From Acidovorax sp. A79 (GTDB taxonomy: Bacteria > Pseudomonadota > Gammaproteobacteria > Burkholderiales > Burkholderiaceae_C): a stretch of DNA of 64,000 bases. The stretch is from assembly GCF_041154505.1 (NCBI RefSeq), contig NZ_AP028672.1, positions 2,498,001 through 2,562,000 of the forward strand, in the 5' to 3' direction. Below are positions 39,753 through 49,099 of the stretch, piece by piece. Under the pieces are notes generated by a model that saw nothing but the letters and a program-made list of their open reading frames with translations, had not been told where the DNA came from and did not search any database. The position numbers and the translations under genes are program-made. How positions within the stretch are numbered: position 1 is the stretch's first letter; each line of letters begins with the position of its first letter.

Positions 39753-41046
39753 CGCGCGGGCCGCCGGCATCGGGCGCCTGGGGCGGCGCCTTGGCACCGC
39801 GGTCGCGCACCGCGCCCTTGATCATGTCGAAGCGGAACATGCGGCATTCGATGGGGCCGTTCCACATCGGCACGCGGCGCGACTCCTTCAGGCGCATCTT
39901 GCCGGGCAGCTTGAGGTCGGGCGTGAGCATCCAGGCCGTCCAGCCGCTGTAGTTCTTCTTCCAGTGCGCGGCCAGCTGGCTGAAGAACTCGCCGCCATCG
40001 TCGGTATGGGCTTCTTCACGGCCCACGGCCAGGCCCTGGGCACGGTCGGCCGCGCGCTCGCTGGCATTGCGGCCCGCGGCACCGGCCGCGGCGATGCGTT
40101 CGCCGTACGGGGGGTTCAGGAGCATCACGCCGGGCTGCTCGCACGGCGGCATGCGCTGCAGCGCATCGCCTCCGCGCAGCTGCACGGCGCCCGCCACGCC
40201 GGCGCGCTCGGCATTGCGCTCGGCGAAATCCACCATCCGGAAGGCGACGTCACTGCCAAAAATAGGTACAACGCTTGTCTGTATTGCGCCTTCAGCTTCA
40301 TTTTTAATAGCAGACCAGACATGGGCCTGGTAGGGCAGCAGTTTCTCGAACGCAAAGCGGCGCAGCCTGCCCGCCGGAATGCGGCAGGCGATCTGCGCGG
40401 CCTCGATGGCGATGGTGCCGCTGCCGCAGCAGGGGTCGTACAGCGGCTGGGGGTTGTCACCGTGCGGGTCCCAGCCGCTGGCGGCGATCATCGCAGCGGC
40501 CAGGGTTTCCTTCAGCGGGGCGTCGCCCTTGTCCTCGCGCCAGCCGCGCTTGAACAGCGGCTCGCCCGAGGTGTCGATGTAGATGGTGGCTTCGTCGGTG
40601 GTCAGGTGCAGGTGGATGCGCACGTCGGGCCACTGCGTGTTCACGTCGGGGCGCACGCCGCTCTTGGCGCGAAAGCGGTCGGCCACCGCGTCCTTGACCT
40701 TGAGCCCCGCGAAATTGAGGCTCTGCAGCGGGCTGTGCTGGGCGGTCACCTCGACCTTGAAGGTCTGGCGCGTGGTGAACCAGATTTCCCAGGCCACGTC
40801 GCTGGCGGCGGCGTAGAGGTCGTTCTCGGAGCGGTACGGGCGGTGCGCCAGCTGCACCAGCACGCGCTGGGCCAGCCGGCTGTGCAGGTTCAGCAGCAGC
40901 GCGTCGCGCCACGAGGCGCGCAGCAGCACGCCGCCCCGGCCCACCAGCAGGTCCTGCCCCGTGAGGCCGGTGATGCCGTGCACTTCGTCGGCCAGGAAGC
41001 CCTCCACACCGGCGGCGCAGGGGAGAAAAAGTTGGAGTTGGTTCAT
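39742..41046 (-). CDS. THUMP-domain class I RNA methyltransferase (RlmL-like)
   Basis: A 434-residue SAM-dependent RNA methyltransferase. The N-terminal ferredoxin-like and THUMP domains cover about 1-160; the catalytic domain has DPCCGSGTIAIEAAQIAC as the SAM-binding motif and the guanine/adenine N-methyl motif LLNPPYGERIA. By similarity to RlmL it probably makes m2G in 23S rRNA, but Trm14-like tRNA activity cannot be excluded. Residues about 245-263 (AIKNEAEGAIQTSVVPIFG) come from an AT-richer patch resembling a decayed copy of the dispersed repeat. Its start overlaps the thioesterase stop by 4 bases. Confidence 0.92.
   Translation of the reverse strand: MNQLQLFLPCAAGVEGFLADEVHGITGLTGQDLLVGRGGVLLRASWRDALLLNLHSRLAQRVLVQLAHRPYRSENDLYAAASDVAWEIWFTTRQTFKVEVTAQHSPLQSLNFAGLKVKDAVADRFRAKSGVRPDVNTQWPDVRIHLHLTTDEATIYIDTSGEPLFKRGWREDKGDAPLKETLAAAMIAASGWDPHGDNPQPLYDPCCGSGTIAIEAAQIACRIPAGRLRRFAFEKLLPYQAHVWSAIKNEAEGAIQTSVVPIFGSDVAFRMVDFAERNAERAGVAGAVQLRGGDALQRMPPCEQPGVMLLNPPYGERIAAAGAAGRNASERAADRAQGLAVGREEAHTDDGGEFFSQLAAHWKKNYSGWTAWMLTPDLKLPGKMRLKESRRVPMWNGPIECRMFRFDMIKGAVRDRGAKAPPQAPDAGGPRDAG
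40257..40313 (-). repeat. degenerate copy of dispersed repeat family A, copy 4 (inside RNA methyltransferase gene)
   Basis: AT-rich patch CAAAAATAGGTACAACGCTT...CAGCTTCATTTTTAATAGC keeps the flanks and half of the palindrome. This is the weakest family member. Confidence 0.45.
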
Positions 41047-41525
41047 GACGATGGTGAGGATACGCGCTCGGAAAGTGCGTGTGAATCCGGCGTGCCGACA
41101 CGGGCCAGCAGCAACTGGCGGATGGAGTCCGGGATCGGCGCCACCTTGCGGCCGGCCTTGCCGATGAAAACGATGCCGATCTTGCCGCGCGCCACCTCGC
41201 GGCCCGAGGTCTTCTCGGTCATGCAAAAGACCAGGTCGAACCCATAGCGGTTGAAGTCCGCAGGCGCCATCTCCACGCGCATGGTCTCCCCGTGGAACCC
41301 CTCGGACTTGTACTGCGCCACGATGTCTCCGACCACGATGGACAGCCCGCCCACGTCGGCCTCGGGGTAGCCGAGTGACTGGAAAAACCGCACCCGGGCC
41401 TCGGACACGAGGCTCAGCAGCTGCGCGTTGTCCAGGTGCCCGCCCTGGTTGACGTGGCTGATGTAGATCTGCATTTCGGTGGCGAAACCGAAGTGCGCGG
41501 GAAGGTCGAAGACGATGCGGGCCAT
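41043..41525 (-). CDS. acyl-CoA thioesterase (hotdog fold)
   Basis: A 160-residue thioesterase of the 4-hydroxybenzoyl-CoA thioesterase/FadM group. Motifs are HVNQGGHLDNAQLLSLVSEA, which carries the catalytic-type aspartate region, ARVRFFQSLG and GDIVAQYKSEGFHGETMRVE. The ATG at 41525 begins MARIVFDLPAHFGF, a natural domain start. It overlaps the RNA methyltransferase gene by 4 bases, so they are probably in one transcript. The acyl substrate is unknown. Confidence 0.9.
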   Translation of the reverse strand: MARIVFDLPAHFGFATEMQIYISHVNQGGHLDNAQLLSLVSEARVRFFQSLGYPEADVGGLSIVVGDIVAQYKSEGFHGETMRVEMAPADFNRYGFDLVFCMTEKTSGREVARGKIGIVFIGKAGRKVAPIPDSIRQLLLARVGTPDSHALSERVSSPSS

Positions 41526-41616
41526 GGACGGGGTGGCGAAGTAAGAGGGAAAGACGGCAACGGAGCGGAAAAACGGGCCACCAGGCGCATGCGCCGTGCA
41601 CACGCCCACACGGCGC

Positions 41617-43206
41617 CTACAGCGCCTTGCGCAGATTCGCCGGCGCGATCTTGAGCGCCTCGCGGTACTTGGCGACGGTGCGGCGCGCGCACTCGATGCC
41701 CTGCTCCTTGAGCATCTCGGCGATCTGGCTGTCGGACAGCGGCTTGGTCGGGCTCTCGGCGGCCACGAATTGCTTGATGAGGGCGCGCACGGCGGTGCTC
41801 GACGCATTGCCGCCGGTCTCGGTGCCCAGGCCCGAGCCGAAGAAGTACTTGAGCTCGTAGGTGCCGATGGGCGTGGCCATGTACTTGGCCGTGGTCACGC
41901 GGCTGATGGTGGACTCGTGCAGGCCCAGCTCGTCGGCGATGTCGCGCAGCACCAGCGGGCGCATCGCGAGTTCGCCGTGGGTGAAGAAGTTCTTCTGCCG
42001 CTCCACGATGGCGCGCGAGACGCGCAGGATGGTGTCGAAGCGCTGCTGGATGTTCTTGATGAACCAGCGCGCCTCCTGCAGGCGCTGCTGCATGCCCTGG
42101 TGGCCCTCGCCGCCCTTGTGGCCGCGCAGGGCGCCGGCATAGATGTCGTGCACGCGCAGGCGCGGCATCACGTCGGGGTTGAGCTGCACGATGAAGTTGT
42201 GCTGCCCGTCGCGGCCATTGGCGCGCCCGGCCTTGCGCACGATCACGTCGGGGATGATGATGTTGCGCTCCACGTCGGCGAAGCGGCGCCCCGGGCGCGG
42301 CTCCAGCCGGGCGATCAGCGCCATGGCGGCGCGGGTGCGCTCCTCGCTGTCGCCGCAGGCCTGCGTGAGGCGGCGCACGTCGCGCCGCGCCAGCATCTCC
42401 AGCGGCTGCTGGCACACGCGCAGCGCGGTCTGCACGGTGTCGGGGTCGATGTCGCTGTCCTCGTCGGCGGCCAGCGCCTTGAGCTGCAGCGTCAGGCACT
42501 CGGCCAGGCCGCGCGCGCCCACGCCCACGGGCTCCAGGCTCTGGAGCAGCCGCTGTGCCACGGTGAAGCGGTGCACCAGCTCCTCGATCTGCTCCAGGTC
42601 GTCGGGCCCGGCCAGGCTGATGGCCAGCTCTTCGAGCGGATCCTCCAGGTAGCCGTCGTCGTTGAGCGATTCGATCAGGAAGCGCAGCGCGGCGCGGTCG
42701 ATCTCGGACAGGCGCAGCGCCAGCGCCTGTCGGTGCAAAAAGGCGGTCAGCGATTCGTGCGTGCGGGCCAGCTCGGTGGCGTCGGCCTCGTCGCCTTCGG
42801 CGTCGTTGCGGTTGCGGGCGGGGGCGTCGCCGCCCCACTCGGCGTCGTTGGGCGCCATCTCCACCGTGCCGTCGCCGCTCCAGTCGGGCTCGTCGGTGCC
42901 CGCGCTCGGTGTTTCAGCATCATTTTGAGCCTCAGCGCTGGTACTGCTTGCGCTGGTAGCTCCTGAAAAAATAGCATCATCCGCGCTGTAGTCGTCGGCC
43001 TGGGCCGGCGTATCGGCGGCTTCCAGGCCAAACTCCTCGCGCGGCGCCTCGTCGGCGTTGCGTTCGAGGAACGGGTTTTCGTCGAGCATCTGCTCGACTT
43101 CCTGCGAGAGTTCAAGCGTGGACAACTGCAGCAGCCGGATGGACTGCTGAAGCTGGGGGGTCAATGCAAGATGCTGCGAGACGCGCAGCGAGAGTCCAGG
43201 TTTCAT
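41617..43206 (-). CDS. rpoN: RNA polymerase sigma-54 factor
   Basis: A 529-residue sigma-54. Region I is MKPGLSLRVSQHLALTPQLQ with the Gln-rich activator-contact segment, the core-binding region follows, and the C-terminal RpoN box is ARRTVAKYREALKI. The acidic region II linker (about residues 55-130) is long and contains residues 77-95 (ATSASSTSAEAQNDA) encoded by a dispersed-repeat copy, an insert in a part that tolerates length change. It lies downstream of lptA and lptB on the same strand with an 88-base gap filled by repeat-like sequence. Confidence 0.97.
   Translation of the reverse strand: MKPGLSLRVSQHLALTPQLQQSIRLLQLSTLELSQEVEQMLDENPFLERNADEAPREEFGLEAADTPAQADDYSADDAIFSGATSASSTSAEAQNDAETPSAGTDEPDWSGDGTVEMAPNDAEWGGDAPARNRNDAEGDEADATELARTHESLTAFLHRQALALRLSEIDRAALRFLIESLNDDGYLEDPLEELAISLAGPDDLEQIEELVHRFTVAQRLLQSLEPVGVGARGLAECLTLQLKALAADEDSDIDPDTVQTALRVCQQPLEMLARRDVRRLTQACGDSEERTRAAMALIARLEPRPGRRFADVERNIIIPDVIVRKAGRANGRDGQHNFIVQLNPDVMPRLRVHDIYAGALRGHKGGEGHQGMQQRLQEARWFIKNIQQRFDTILRVSRAIVERQKNFFTHGELAMRPLVLRDIADELGLHESTISRVTTAKYMATPIGTYELKYFFGSGLGTETGGNASSTAVRALIKQFVAAESPTKPLSDSQIAEMLKEQGIECARRTVAKYREALKIAPANLRKAL
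42921..42976 (-). repeat. dispersed palindromic repeat family A, copy 5 (inside rpoN)
   Basis: CATTTTGAGCCTCAGCGCTG, a spacer, then CGCTGGTAGCTCCTGAAAAA and ATAGC. It is AT-rich against its surroundings and read in frame in the acidic linker of RpoN. Confidence 0.75.
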
Positions 43207-43275
43207 TGATTGAGCGCCGCCGGGCCGCCCCAAGGCGCGAAGGCCCCCTCGGGGGGCAGCGCAGTACACGAAATG
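43207..43275 (-). repeat. GC-rich intergenic repeat between lptB and rpoN (family B-like)
   Basis: GGGCCGCCCCAAGGCGCGAA, GGCCCCCTCGGGGGGC and a CAGTACACGAAATGAC end. It has an inverted C/G run and lies directly before rpoN. Relation to the other family B copies is tentative. Confidence 0.4.
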
Positions 43276-43294
43276 ACAAGCGTGGAGGCCATGT

Positions 43295-44080
43295 CTACAT
43301 GCGGAAATGTTCGCCCAGGTACACCCGGCGCACTTCGGCGTTGTCCACGATCTCGGACGGCGTGCCCTGGGCCAGCACCTGGCCATCGCTGATGATGAAG
43401 GCGTGGTCGCAGATGCCCAGCGTCTCGCGCACGTTGTGGTCGGTGATGAGCACGCCGATGCCGCGCGCCTTGAGGAAGCCAATGATGCGCTGTATCTCGA
43501 TCACGGCGATGGGGTCGATGCCCGCAAAGGGCTCGTCCAGCAGGATGAAGCGCGGCTGCGTGGCCAGCGCGCGGGCGATCTCGACGCGGCGGCGCTCGCC
43601 GCCCGACAGGGCCATGGCGGGCGAGGCCCGCAGATGGTCCACGCGCAGCTCCTGCAGCAAGGCCGTGAGACGCTCTTCGATGGCCTCGCGCGACAGCGGC
43701 TTGCCGTCGTCGTCCGCGCGCTGCAGCTCCAGCACCGCGCGCACGTTCTCTTCGACCGTGAGCTTGCGGAAGATGGAGGCTTCCTGCGGCAGGTAGGACA
43801 GCCCCAGCCGCGAGCGGCGGTGGATGGGCATGTGGGCCACCGAATGGCCGTCGATGCGGATGTCGCCCGCGTCGCTGCGCACCAGGCCCACGATCATGTA
43901 GAACGAGGTGGTCTTGCCCGCGCCGTTGGGGCCGAGCAGCCCGACGACCTCGCCCTTTTGCACGACCAGCGACACATCCTTGACGACCTTGCGGCTGCCA
44001 TACGACTTGGCCAGGTGCTGCACCTCCAGGCGGCTGCCCGCCTGGGTGTCAGGACCGGGGCTGACGGGCTGCGCGCTCAC
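43295..44080 (-). CDS. lptB: LPS export ABC transporter ATPase
   Basis: A 261-residue ATPase of the LptB2FGC complex that drives lipopolysaccharide from the inner membrane to the Lpt bridge. Walker A is [19 protein letters not shown]-loop YLPQEASIF, signature [15 protein letters not shown], Walker [14 protein letters not shown], and switch H in TDHNVRETL. It starts at a GTG overlapping the lptA stop (GTGA), the standard lptA-lptB coupling. An N-terminal extension of about 15 residues precedes the domain. Confidence 0.97.
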   Translation of the reverse strand: MSAQPVSPGPDTQAGSRLEVQHLAKSYGSRKVVKDVSLVVQKGEVVGLLGPNGAGKTTSFYMIVGLVRSDAGDIRIDGHSVAHMPIHRRSRLGLSYLPQEASIFRKLTVEENVRAVLELQRADDDGKPLSREAIEERLTALLQELRVDHLRASPAMALSGGERRRVEIARALATQPRFILLDEPFAGIDPIAVIEIQRIIGFLKARGIGVLITDHNVRETLGICDHAFIISDGQVLAQGTPSEIVDNAEVRRVYLGEHFRM

Positions 44081-44733
44081 TTGGAGCCGCCGCCAAGGCT
44101 GTTGCTGGGGCGCAGCACCGGCGCCGATGCCGGGGGCGCGGCCTCCGGCGCGGCGGTACCGGCGGGCGGGTCCTTGGGCGCGAGCACCGCACGCACCCGG
44201 CTGCCGGGCGCGGGCGCATCGCCCGCCGCATTGGTCGCGGGGGTGCGCTTGCCGTCCACGGTGAACACATCGGTGAGGTTGTTGTAGACGATCACGGCGC
44301 CGGTGATCTCGTCGCTGAGGACCGCCCCGCGGTAGCGGCGCAGTTCGGCGCGGGTGATGAAGCGCACGTTGTCGGCCTTGCCGTCGTACTCGATGACTTC
44401 GCTCTCGCCTTCGATGAACTCGTCCGGCGCGCCGGCCACGGTATCGCGCTTCTGGCGGAAGAAGGCCCGCTTGCCCGCCTCGGCCGTGACCACGCCGTAC
44501 TGGTAGCCGTCGGCGTCCTGGCGCACGTCCAGCCGCGCGCCGCGCAGCACGATGGAGCCCTTGGTCATGACCACGCGGCCCGAGAACACGCTGGTCTGCT
44601 TGAGCTCATCGTGTCGCAAGGCGTCGGCCTCGATGTTCATGGGCTTGGCGCGGTCGGCCTTTTCGGCGTGCGCCGCGCCCAGATGGCAGGCCAGGGCGAC
44701 AAGCAGGAGGTGGGGGAGGATGCGGTAGTTCAT
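44077..44733 (-). CDS. lptA: lipopolysaccharide transport periplasmic protein LptA
   Basis: A 218-residue periplasmic LptA. The signal peptide ends near AHA-E. The beta-jellyroll core has [39 protein letters not shown] and the [18 protein letters not shown] pattern expected for the LPS-bridging protein. The C-terminal 60 residues are Pro/Ala-rich and extend beyond the core fold. It precedes lptB with overlapping codons. lptC is not next to it here; dsbA lies upstream behind a terminator. Confidence 0.93.
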   Translation of the reverse strand: MNYRILPHLLLVALACHLGAAHAEKADRAKPMNIEADALRHDELKQTSVFSGRVVMTKGSIVLRGARLDVRQDADGYQYGVVTAEAGKRAFFRQKRDTVAGAPDEFIEGESEVIEYDGKADNVRFITRAELRRYRGAVLSDEITGAVIVYNNLTDVFTVDGKRTPATNAAGDAPAPGSRVRAVLAPKDPPAGTAAPEAAPPASAPVLRPSNSLGGGSK

Positions 44734-44784
44734 AGGGCACGAATCTTGCAGGTCATTGTAGCCACCCCACGGCGCGCGCCATGA

Positions 44785-44812
44785 AAAAAGCCCGCATCCG
44801 CGGGCTTCTTCT
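44785..44812 (-). terminator. intrinsic terminator between dsbA and lptA
   Basis: AAGCCCGC-atcc-GCGGGCTT stem; on the minus strand it is followed by a run of T residues. It probably ends the dsbA transcript before lptA. Confidence 0.85.
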
Positions 44813-44943
44813 TGGGGCATCCGAGGCCGTCGGCGCTTGGAAGCCGCCGCCTGCACCCGTGGAGCCGGCGCTGCCGGGCCGCCGGGTGCGTTCCCCTGGG
44901 CAGGAAGGCGGCTCACGAGGGCCACGCTTCCTTCAAGGAGGCG

Positions 44944-45600
44944 TCACCCCTTTTTCGCCGTGGCGGCCAGGTGCTCCACCACCTGCAGCACGTTCTGCAT
45001 GTTGCCGGCCATGGTGCCATCGGTGTAGTACTTGCCGGCCACGCCCATGGAAGGCACGCCTTCCACGCCATACGCGTCCTGCAGTTGCGACGCACGGCGC
45101 ACCTGGTTGGACACGGTGAAGGAGCCGTAGACCTCCTTGAACTTGGCGGCATCGACCCCCTGCTGGGTCACCCAGGCCAGGATTTCGTCGTCCTTGGCCA
45201 GCTTCTGCTTTTCCACATGGATGGCGCGGAACACCTTGGCGTGCAGCGCGTCGAGCTTGCCCATGCCTTCGAGCGTGTAGTAGAGCTTTTGCTGCGGCAC
45301 GAAGCTGGCATTGAAGGCCACGGGCATGCGGCGGATGCTCATGTCCTTGGGGGCGCTCTTCACCCATGCGTCGAGCGTGGGCTCGAAGGCGTGGCAGTGA
45401 GGGCAGCTGTACCAGAAGAATTCGATCACATCGACCTTGCCGGCGGGCGCATCGGGCGCCACGGGCTTGTCCAGCCGCTTGAAGTCCTTGCCCTCCTTGA
45501 ACTGGCGGGCCTGGGCCAGCGCGGGGGTGGCCACTGGCAGCGTCAGGGCGGAAGCGGCAACCGCCGAGGCGGCGGACAAAGAAAACTCACGGCGTTTCAT
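44944..45600 (-). CDS. dsbA: periplasmic thiol:disulfide interchange protein DsbA
   Basis: A 218-residue DsbA that puts disulfide bonds into exported proteins. The ATG at 45600 has AGGAGAG upstream; the signal peptide MKRREFSLSA...ALA includes a KRRE start that might also use the Tat route. The active site is C66-P-H-C69 in FFWYSCPHCHAFEP and the cis-proline is in YGVEGVPSMGV. The length is normal. It is followed by a good terminator and lies 79 bases downstream of the SPOR gene. Confidence 0.95.
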   Translation of the reverse strand: MKRREFSLSAASAVAASALTLPVATPALAQARQFKEGKDFKRLDKPVAPDAPAGKVDVIEFFWYSCPHCHAFEPTLDAWVKSAPKDMSIRRMPVAFNASFVPQQKLYYTLEGMGKLDALHAKVFRAIHVEKQKLAKDDEILAWVTQQGVDAAKFKEVYGSFTVSNQVRRASQLQDAYGVEGVPSMGVAGKYYTDGTMAGNMQNVLQVVEHLAATAKKG

Positions 45601-45679
45601 GGCAAAGACTCTCCTGGTTCTGGTCTGGGGGATGTGAGCCATGCCCCCGCAAAAAGTTCAGCTCCCGCTGCGCGGCAGT

Positions 45680-46324
45680 TCAGCGCTGCACCCGCACCAG
45701 GGCCGATTCCACCCCGGCGCCGTCGAGCTTTTCCTTGAGCTGCTCGGCATCATCGCGCTTGGTGAACGGGCCCACGCGCACGCGGAACACGGCCCGCCCA
45801 TTTTGCTCGCGCTCGCTCACCCGGGCCTCCCAGCCCAGCATGGCCAGCTTGGCGCGCTGGGCATCCGCATCGGCCTGGGTACGGAATGCCCCGGCCTGCA
45901 CGAAGTAGTCGAACGGGTCCAGGTTGCCCTTGGCGGCGGCCTTGGCGACGGCCAGATCGCCCAGCGGGTCGGCGCCGGGCTTGCTTTCGGCCTTGGCCGC
46001 CTCGGGCTTGCTGGCAACCGGCTTGGGCGCGGAGGCGGCCGCCCGCACCTCGGGCGCCGCCACGGAGGCGGGCGCGGAAGCCGCCGCCACCGCCGGCGCG
46101 GGGGGACGCGCGGGGTTCTTGCCGTACAGCGGAGAGTTCGGGTCCCAGTTCTTGTTCTTCTGGGATTCGGCGGCATCCATGTCCACGCCCCGCCCGTTGC
46201 CCTTGTTGAGGAAAGGCACCGGCACCTTGGTCACGTACACGGCCACCGCCAGTGCGGCCCCCAGGCCCACGATGACCCCGACGATGAAGCCGATGATGGT
46301 CCCACCCGTCTGTTGTTTCTTCAT
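45680..46324 (-). CDS. SPOR-domain membrane protein (FtsN-like)
   Basis: A 214-residue bitopic protein: MKKQQTGG followed by one membrane helix (IIGFIVGVIVGLGAALAVAV), a Pro/Ala/Lys-rich linker at about 45-125, and a C-terminal SPOR domain (FDYFVQAGAFRTQADADAQR...GRAVFRVRVGPFTKRDDAE). SPOR domains bind denuded peptidoglycan at division sites, so a role in cell division is likely. It is just downstream of argS (9-base gap), an arrangement common in betaproteobacteria. Confidence 0.92.
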   Translation of the reverse strand: MKKQQTGGTIIGFIVGVIVGLGAALAVAVYVTKVPVPFLNKGNGRGVDMDAAESQKNKNWDPNSPLYGKNPARPPAPAVAAASAPASVAAPEVRAAASAPKPVASKPEAAKAESKPGADPLGDLAVAKAAAKGNLDPFDYFVQAGAFRTQADADAQRAKLAMLGWEARVSEREQNGRAVFRVRVGPFTKRDDAEQLKEKLDGAGVESALVRVQR

Positions 46325-46333
46325 AGTGACTGC

Positions 46334-48043
46334 TTACATTCTGGCCGGAGCCGACACGCCCAGCACGGCCAGGCCATTGTGCAATACCTGCGCGGTGGCG
46401 GCGACGAGGGCCAGCCGGGCCCGCTTGACGGTTTCATCGTCCACCAGGATGCGCTCGGCGTCGTAGTAGCTGTGGTAGCTGGCGGCCAGGTCGCGCAGGT
46501 AGAAGGTCACGTCGTGCGGCGCCTCGCCGTCGGCGGCGGCGGTGAGCATCTCGGGGTACTTGGCCAGCTGCAGCATCAGCGCCTGGGCCTGCGGGCCTTC
46601 GAGCGCCGACAGGTCCGCGCCCTGGAGCGAGGCCACATCGCCGCCGCCCTGCTCGGCCCAGCCGCGCAGCACCGACTGGATGCGCGCGTGGGCGTACTGC
46701 ACGTAGTACACCGGGTTGTCGTTGTTCTGTGCCACGGCCAGGTCCACGTCGAAGGTGTACTCGGTGTCGGGCTTGCGGCTCAAGAGGAAGAAGCGCACCG
46801 CGTCCTTGCTGGTCCATTCGATCAGGTCGCGCAGCGTGACGTAGCTGCCCGCGCGCTTGCTGATCTTGACCTCTTCGCCGCCCTTGACCACGCGCACCAT
46901 GGTGTGCAGCACGTAGTCGGGGTAGCCCTGCGGGATGCCCACGCCGGCTGCCTGCAGCCCGGCGCGCACGCGGGCGATGGTGCCGTGGTGGTCCGTGCCC
47001 TGGATGTTGACGACCTTGGTGAAGCCGCGCTCCCACTTGGCGATGTGGTAGGCCACGTCGGGCACGAAGTAGGTGTACGTGCCGTCCTTCTTGCGCATGA
47101 CCCGGTCCTTGTCGTCGCCGTAGTCCGTGCTCTTGAGCCACAGCGCGCCGTCCTGCTCGTAGGTCTTGCCGTTGGCCACGAGCTTGCCCACGGTGGCCTC
47201 GACGCGGCCGCTGGTGTACAGGCTCGACTCGAGGTAGTACTCGTCGAACTTCAGATTGAAGGCCTGCAGGTCCTTGTCCTGCTCGTTGCGCAGGTAGGCC
47301 ACGGCGAACTGGCGGATGGACTCCACATCGTCCACGTCGCCGCTGGCGGTGAACTCGCGGTCGTCGGCCTTGACGGTCTTCTTCGCGAGGAAGTCGTTGG
47401 CGATGTCCTGGATGTAGTCGCCGTTGTAGAACGCCTTGGACGCCGGGTTCTCGGGGTCGGTGGGCCAGCACTCGTCGCCGGGCTTGAAGCCCTTGGCGCG
47501 CAGCTGCGTGCTGGTGGTCAGCGTCTGGATCTGCACGCCCGCGTCGTTGTAATAGAACTCGCGGTGCACCTTCCAGCCCTGGGTGGCAAAGAGGTTGCAG
47601 ATCGCGTCGCCCAGCGCCGCCTGGCGGCCGTGGCCCACGTGCAGCGGGCCGGTGGGGTTGGCCGAGACGAACTCGACCAGCACGCGCTGGCCGTTGTCGG
47701 CCTGGTAGCCAAAGCGGTCTCCGGCACCCAGGACCTCGCGCACCACTTCCTGCTTGGCGGCGGGCTTGAGGCGGATGTTGAGAAACCCGGGGCCGGCGAT
47801 CTCGATGGCATCGACCCAGCGGGCAAACGCGGGCGTGGCCTCGAGCGCGGCCTTGAGCTGCTCGCCCAGCGCGCGCGGGTTGAGCTTGAGCGGCTTGGCC
47901 AGCTGCATGGCCGCCGTGCAGGCGAAGTCGCCGTGGGCGGCCACCTTGGGGGATTCGAACGCAGCGCGCCCGGCAGTGCCGGGCGACAATTTTTCCAGCT
48001 CGCCGGCGAGCGCCGCGAGCAATTCCTGTTTGACGGAGAGCAT
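46334..48043 (-). CDS. argS: arginyl-tRNA synthetase
   Basis: A 569-residue class Ia synthetase that charges tRNA-Arg. The HIGH-type motif is [19 protein letters not shown] and the KMSKS-equivalent is [18 protein letters not shown]. The anticodon-binding domain with DALR signature occupies the C-terminus ([18 protein letters not shown]). The length is normal for betaproteobacteria. It starts the argS-SPOR pair. Confidence 0.98.
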   Translation of the reverse strand: MLSVKQELLAALAGELEKLSPGTAGRAAFESPKVAAHGDFACTAAMQLAKPLKLNPRALGEQLKAALEATPAFARWVDAIEIAGPGFLNIRLKPAAKQEVVREVLGAGDRFGYQADNGQRVLVEFVSANPTGPLHVGHGRQAALGDAICNLFATQGWKVHREFYYNDAGVQIQTLTTSTQLRAKGFKPGDECWPTDPENPASKAFYNGDYIQDIANDFLAKKTVKADDREFTASGDVDDVESIRQFAVAYLRNEQDKDLQAFNLKFDEYYLESSLYTSGRVEATVGKLVANGKTYEQDGALWLKSTDYGDDKDRVMRKKDGTYTYFVPDVAYHIAKWERGFTKVVNIQGTDHHGTIARVRAGLQAAGVGIPQGYPDYVLHTMVRVVKGGEEVKISKRAGSYVTLRDLIEWTSKDAVRFFLLSRKPDTEYTFDVDLAVAQNNDNPVYYVQYAHARIQSVLRGWAEQGGGDVASLQGADLSALEGPQAQALMLQLAKYPEMLTAAADGEAPHDVTFYLRDLAASYHSYYDAERILVDDETVKRARLALVAATAQVLHNGLAVLGVSAPARM

Positions 48044-48154
48044 GCGGGGATTCTACGGGGGCGCCCCGTCATCCCATCCCGCCGCTGTGGCGTTATGCTG
48101 AATGGCCCGGTGTCCACCGGGCCGTCCATCCCCCCCTACCCGCAGGAGCATTAC

Positions 48155-48484
48155 ATGAAGAAACTGCTTTCCCTGATGACGGCCATCGGCCTGACCCTCT
48201 CCCTGGCCACGGCCCATGCCGCCGACGCGCCTGCCGCCGCTGCCTCCGCGCCGGCCAAGGCGCCCACCGCGCAACAGAGCAAGATGGCCACCTGCAATGC
48301 CGACGCCAAGGAAAAGAAGGGCGACGAGCGCAAGGCCTTCATGAAGGAATGCCTGTCTGCCAACAAGCAGGAAAAGCAGCAGACCAAGATGAAGACCTGC
48401 AACGCAGACCCCAAGGCCAAGACCCTCAAGGGCGACGAGCGCAAGGCCTTCATGAAGGAATGCCTGAGCAACAAGCCCGCCTGA
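48155..48484 (+). CDS. PsiF repeat periplasmic protein
   Basis: A 109-residue exported protein with two PsiF repeats, KMATCNADAKEKKGDERKAF and KMKTCNADPKAKTLKGDER, each followed by MKECLS. The ATG at 48155 follows CAGGAG; the signal peptide ends near AHA-A. E. coli PsiF is phosphate-starvation induced, but its function is unknown. The gene is followed by a strong terminator shared with the convergent DUF2214 gene. Confidence 0.93.
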   Translation: MKKLLSLMTAIGLTLSLATAHAADAPAAAASAPAKAPTAQQSKMATCNADAKEKKGDERKAFMKECLSANKQEKQQTKMKTCNADPKAKTLKGDERKAFMKECLSNKPA

Positions 48485-48501
48485 CACACCTTGGCCCCCA
48501 A

Positions 48502-48526
48502 ACAAAGCCCCGCACGCGGGGCTTTG
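48502..48526. terminator. bidirectional intrinsic terminator
   Basis: ACAAAGCCCCGC-a-CGCGGGGCTTTGT, a long perfect stem with A/T-rich ends, sits between the convergent psiF-like and DUF2214 genes. Confidence 0.88.
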
Positions 48527-48532
48527 TACTTT

Positions 48533-48988
48533 CTAGCGCGTGCCCACGCCCCGCGCCAGGAACACGGCCAGCAGCGGAATCACCACCAGCAGGTGCGCCT
48601 CGATCATCACCAGGCGGCGCGTGCCGCGCACCTCGGCCTCGGTGGGCAGCGCACCCGTGGCGCGCAGCTGCTTGCGCCAGCGCAGGAAGCGCACCGTGGG
48701 CACGATGGAGATCAGGCCGATGACCACGAACAGCGTGACCTTGGTGTGCAGCAGGGGCTGCGACCAGTACCACCCCGCGCCCTTCATGCCCCACCAGGTG
48801 CGCGCCAGGCCCGTGGCCAGCACGGCGATGGCGGAGATGCCATAGACCATGTCCACCCGCGCCAGGCGCTCCACCACCGCGGCGTTGAGCCACTCCTTGC
48901 GGCACAGGGCCGCCTCGCTGGCCAGGAAGACGGTCATGGTCAGGATGGCCAGAAAGTGGGCGTAGGCCAGCAGGGCTTCAGTGGTCAT
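48533..48988 (-). CDS. DUF2214 family membrane protein
   Basis: A 151-residue inner-membrane protein with four hydrophobic helices: LLAYAHFLAILTMTVFLAS, MVYGISAIAVLATGLART, LFVVIGLISIVPTVRFL and LVVIPLLAVFLARGV. The histidine in AYAHFLA and others suggest possible haem or metal ligands, as in related CopD-like small proteins, but this is only a guess. Function unknown. It is convergent with the PsiF gene. Confidence 0.88.
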   Translation of the reverse strand: MTTEALLAYAHFLAILTMTVFLASEAALCRKEWLNAAVVERLARVDMVYGISAIAVLATGLARTWWGMKGAGWYWSQPLLHTKVTLFVVIGLISIVPTVRFLRWRKQLRATGALPTEAEVRGTRRLVMIEAHLLVVIPLLAVFLARGVGTR

Positions 48989-49032
48989 GGGGCGCCTCGT
49001 GAGAATGGGACTGGCAATGCTAGCGCATCCGG

Positions 49033-49099
49033 CAAAAAACTCCTGATTTGATAGCTTTCAGCGCTTTCTCATCAAGCGCTGGAGGCCGATCCGGCTTGA
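49033..49099 (+). repeat. dispersed palindromic repeat family A, copy 6
   Basis: TTTGATAGCTTTCAGCGCTT, TCTCATC, AAGCGCTGGAGGCCGATCCG. This is the clearest family member. It supplies the stop codon and last residues of the anchor J protein gene on the minus strand. Confidence 0.9.
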
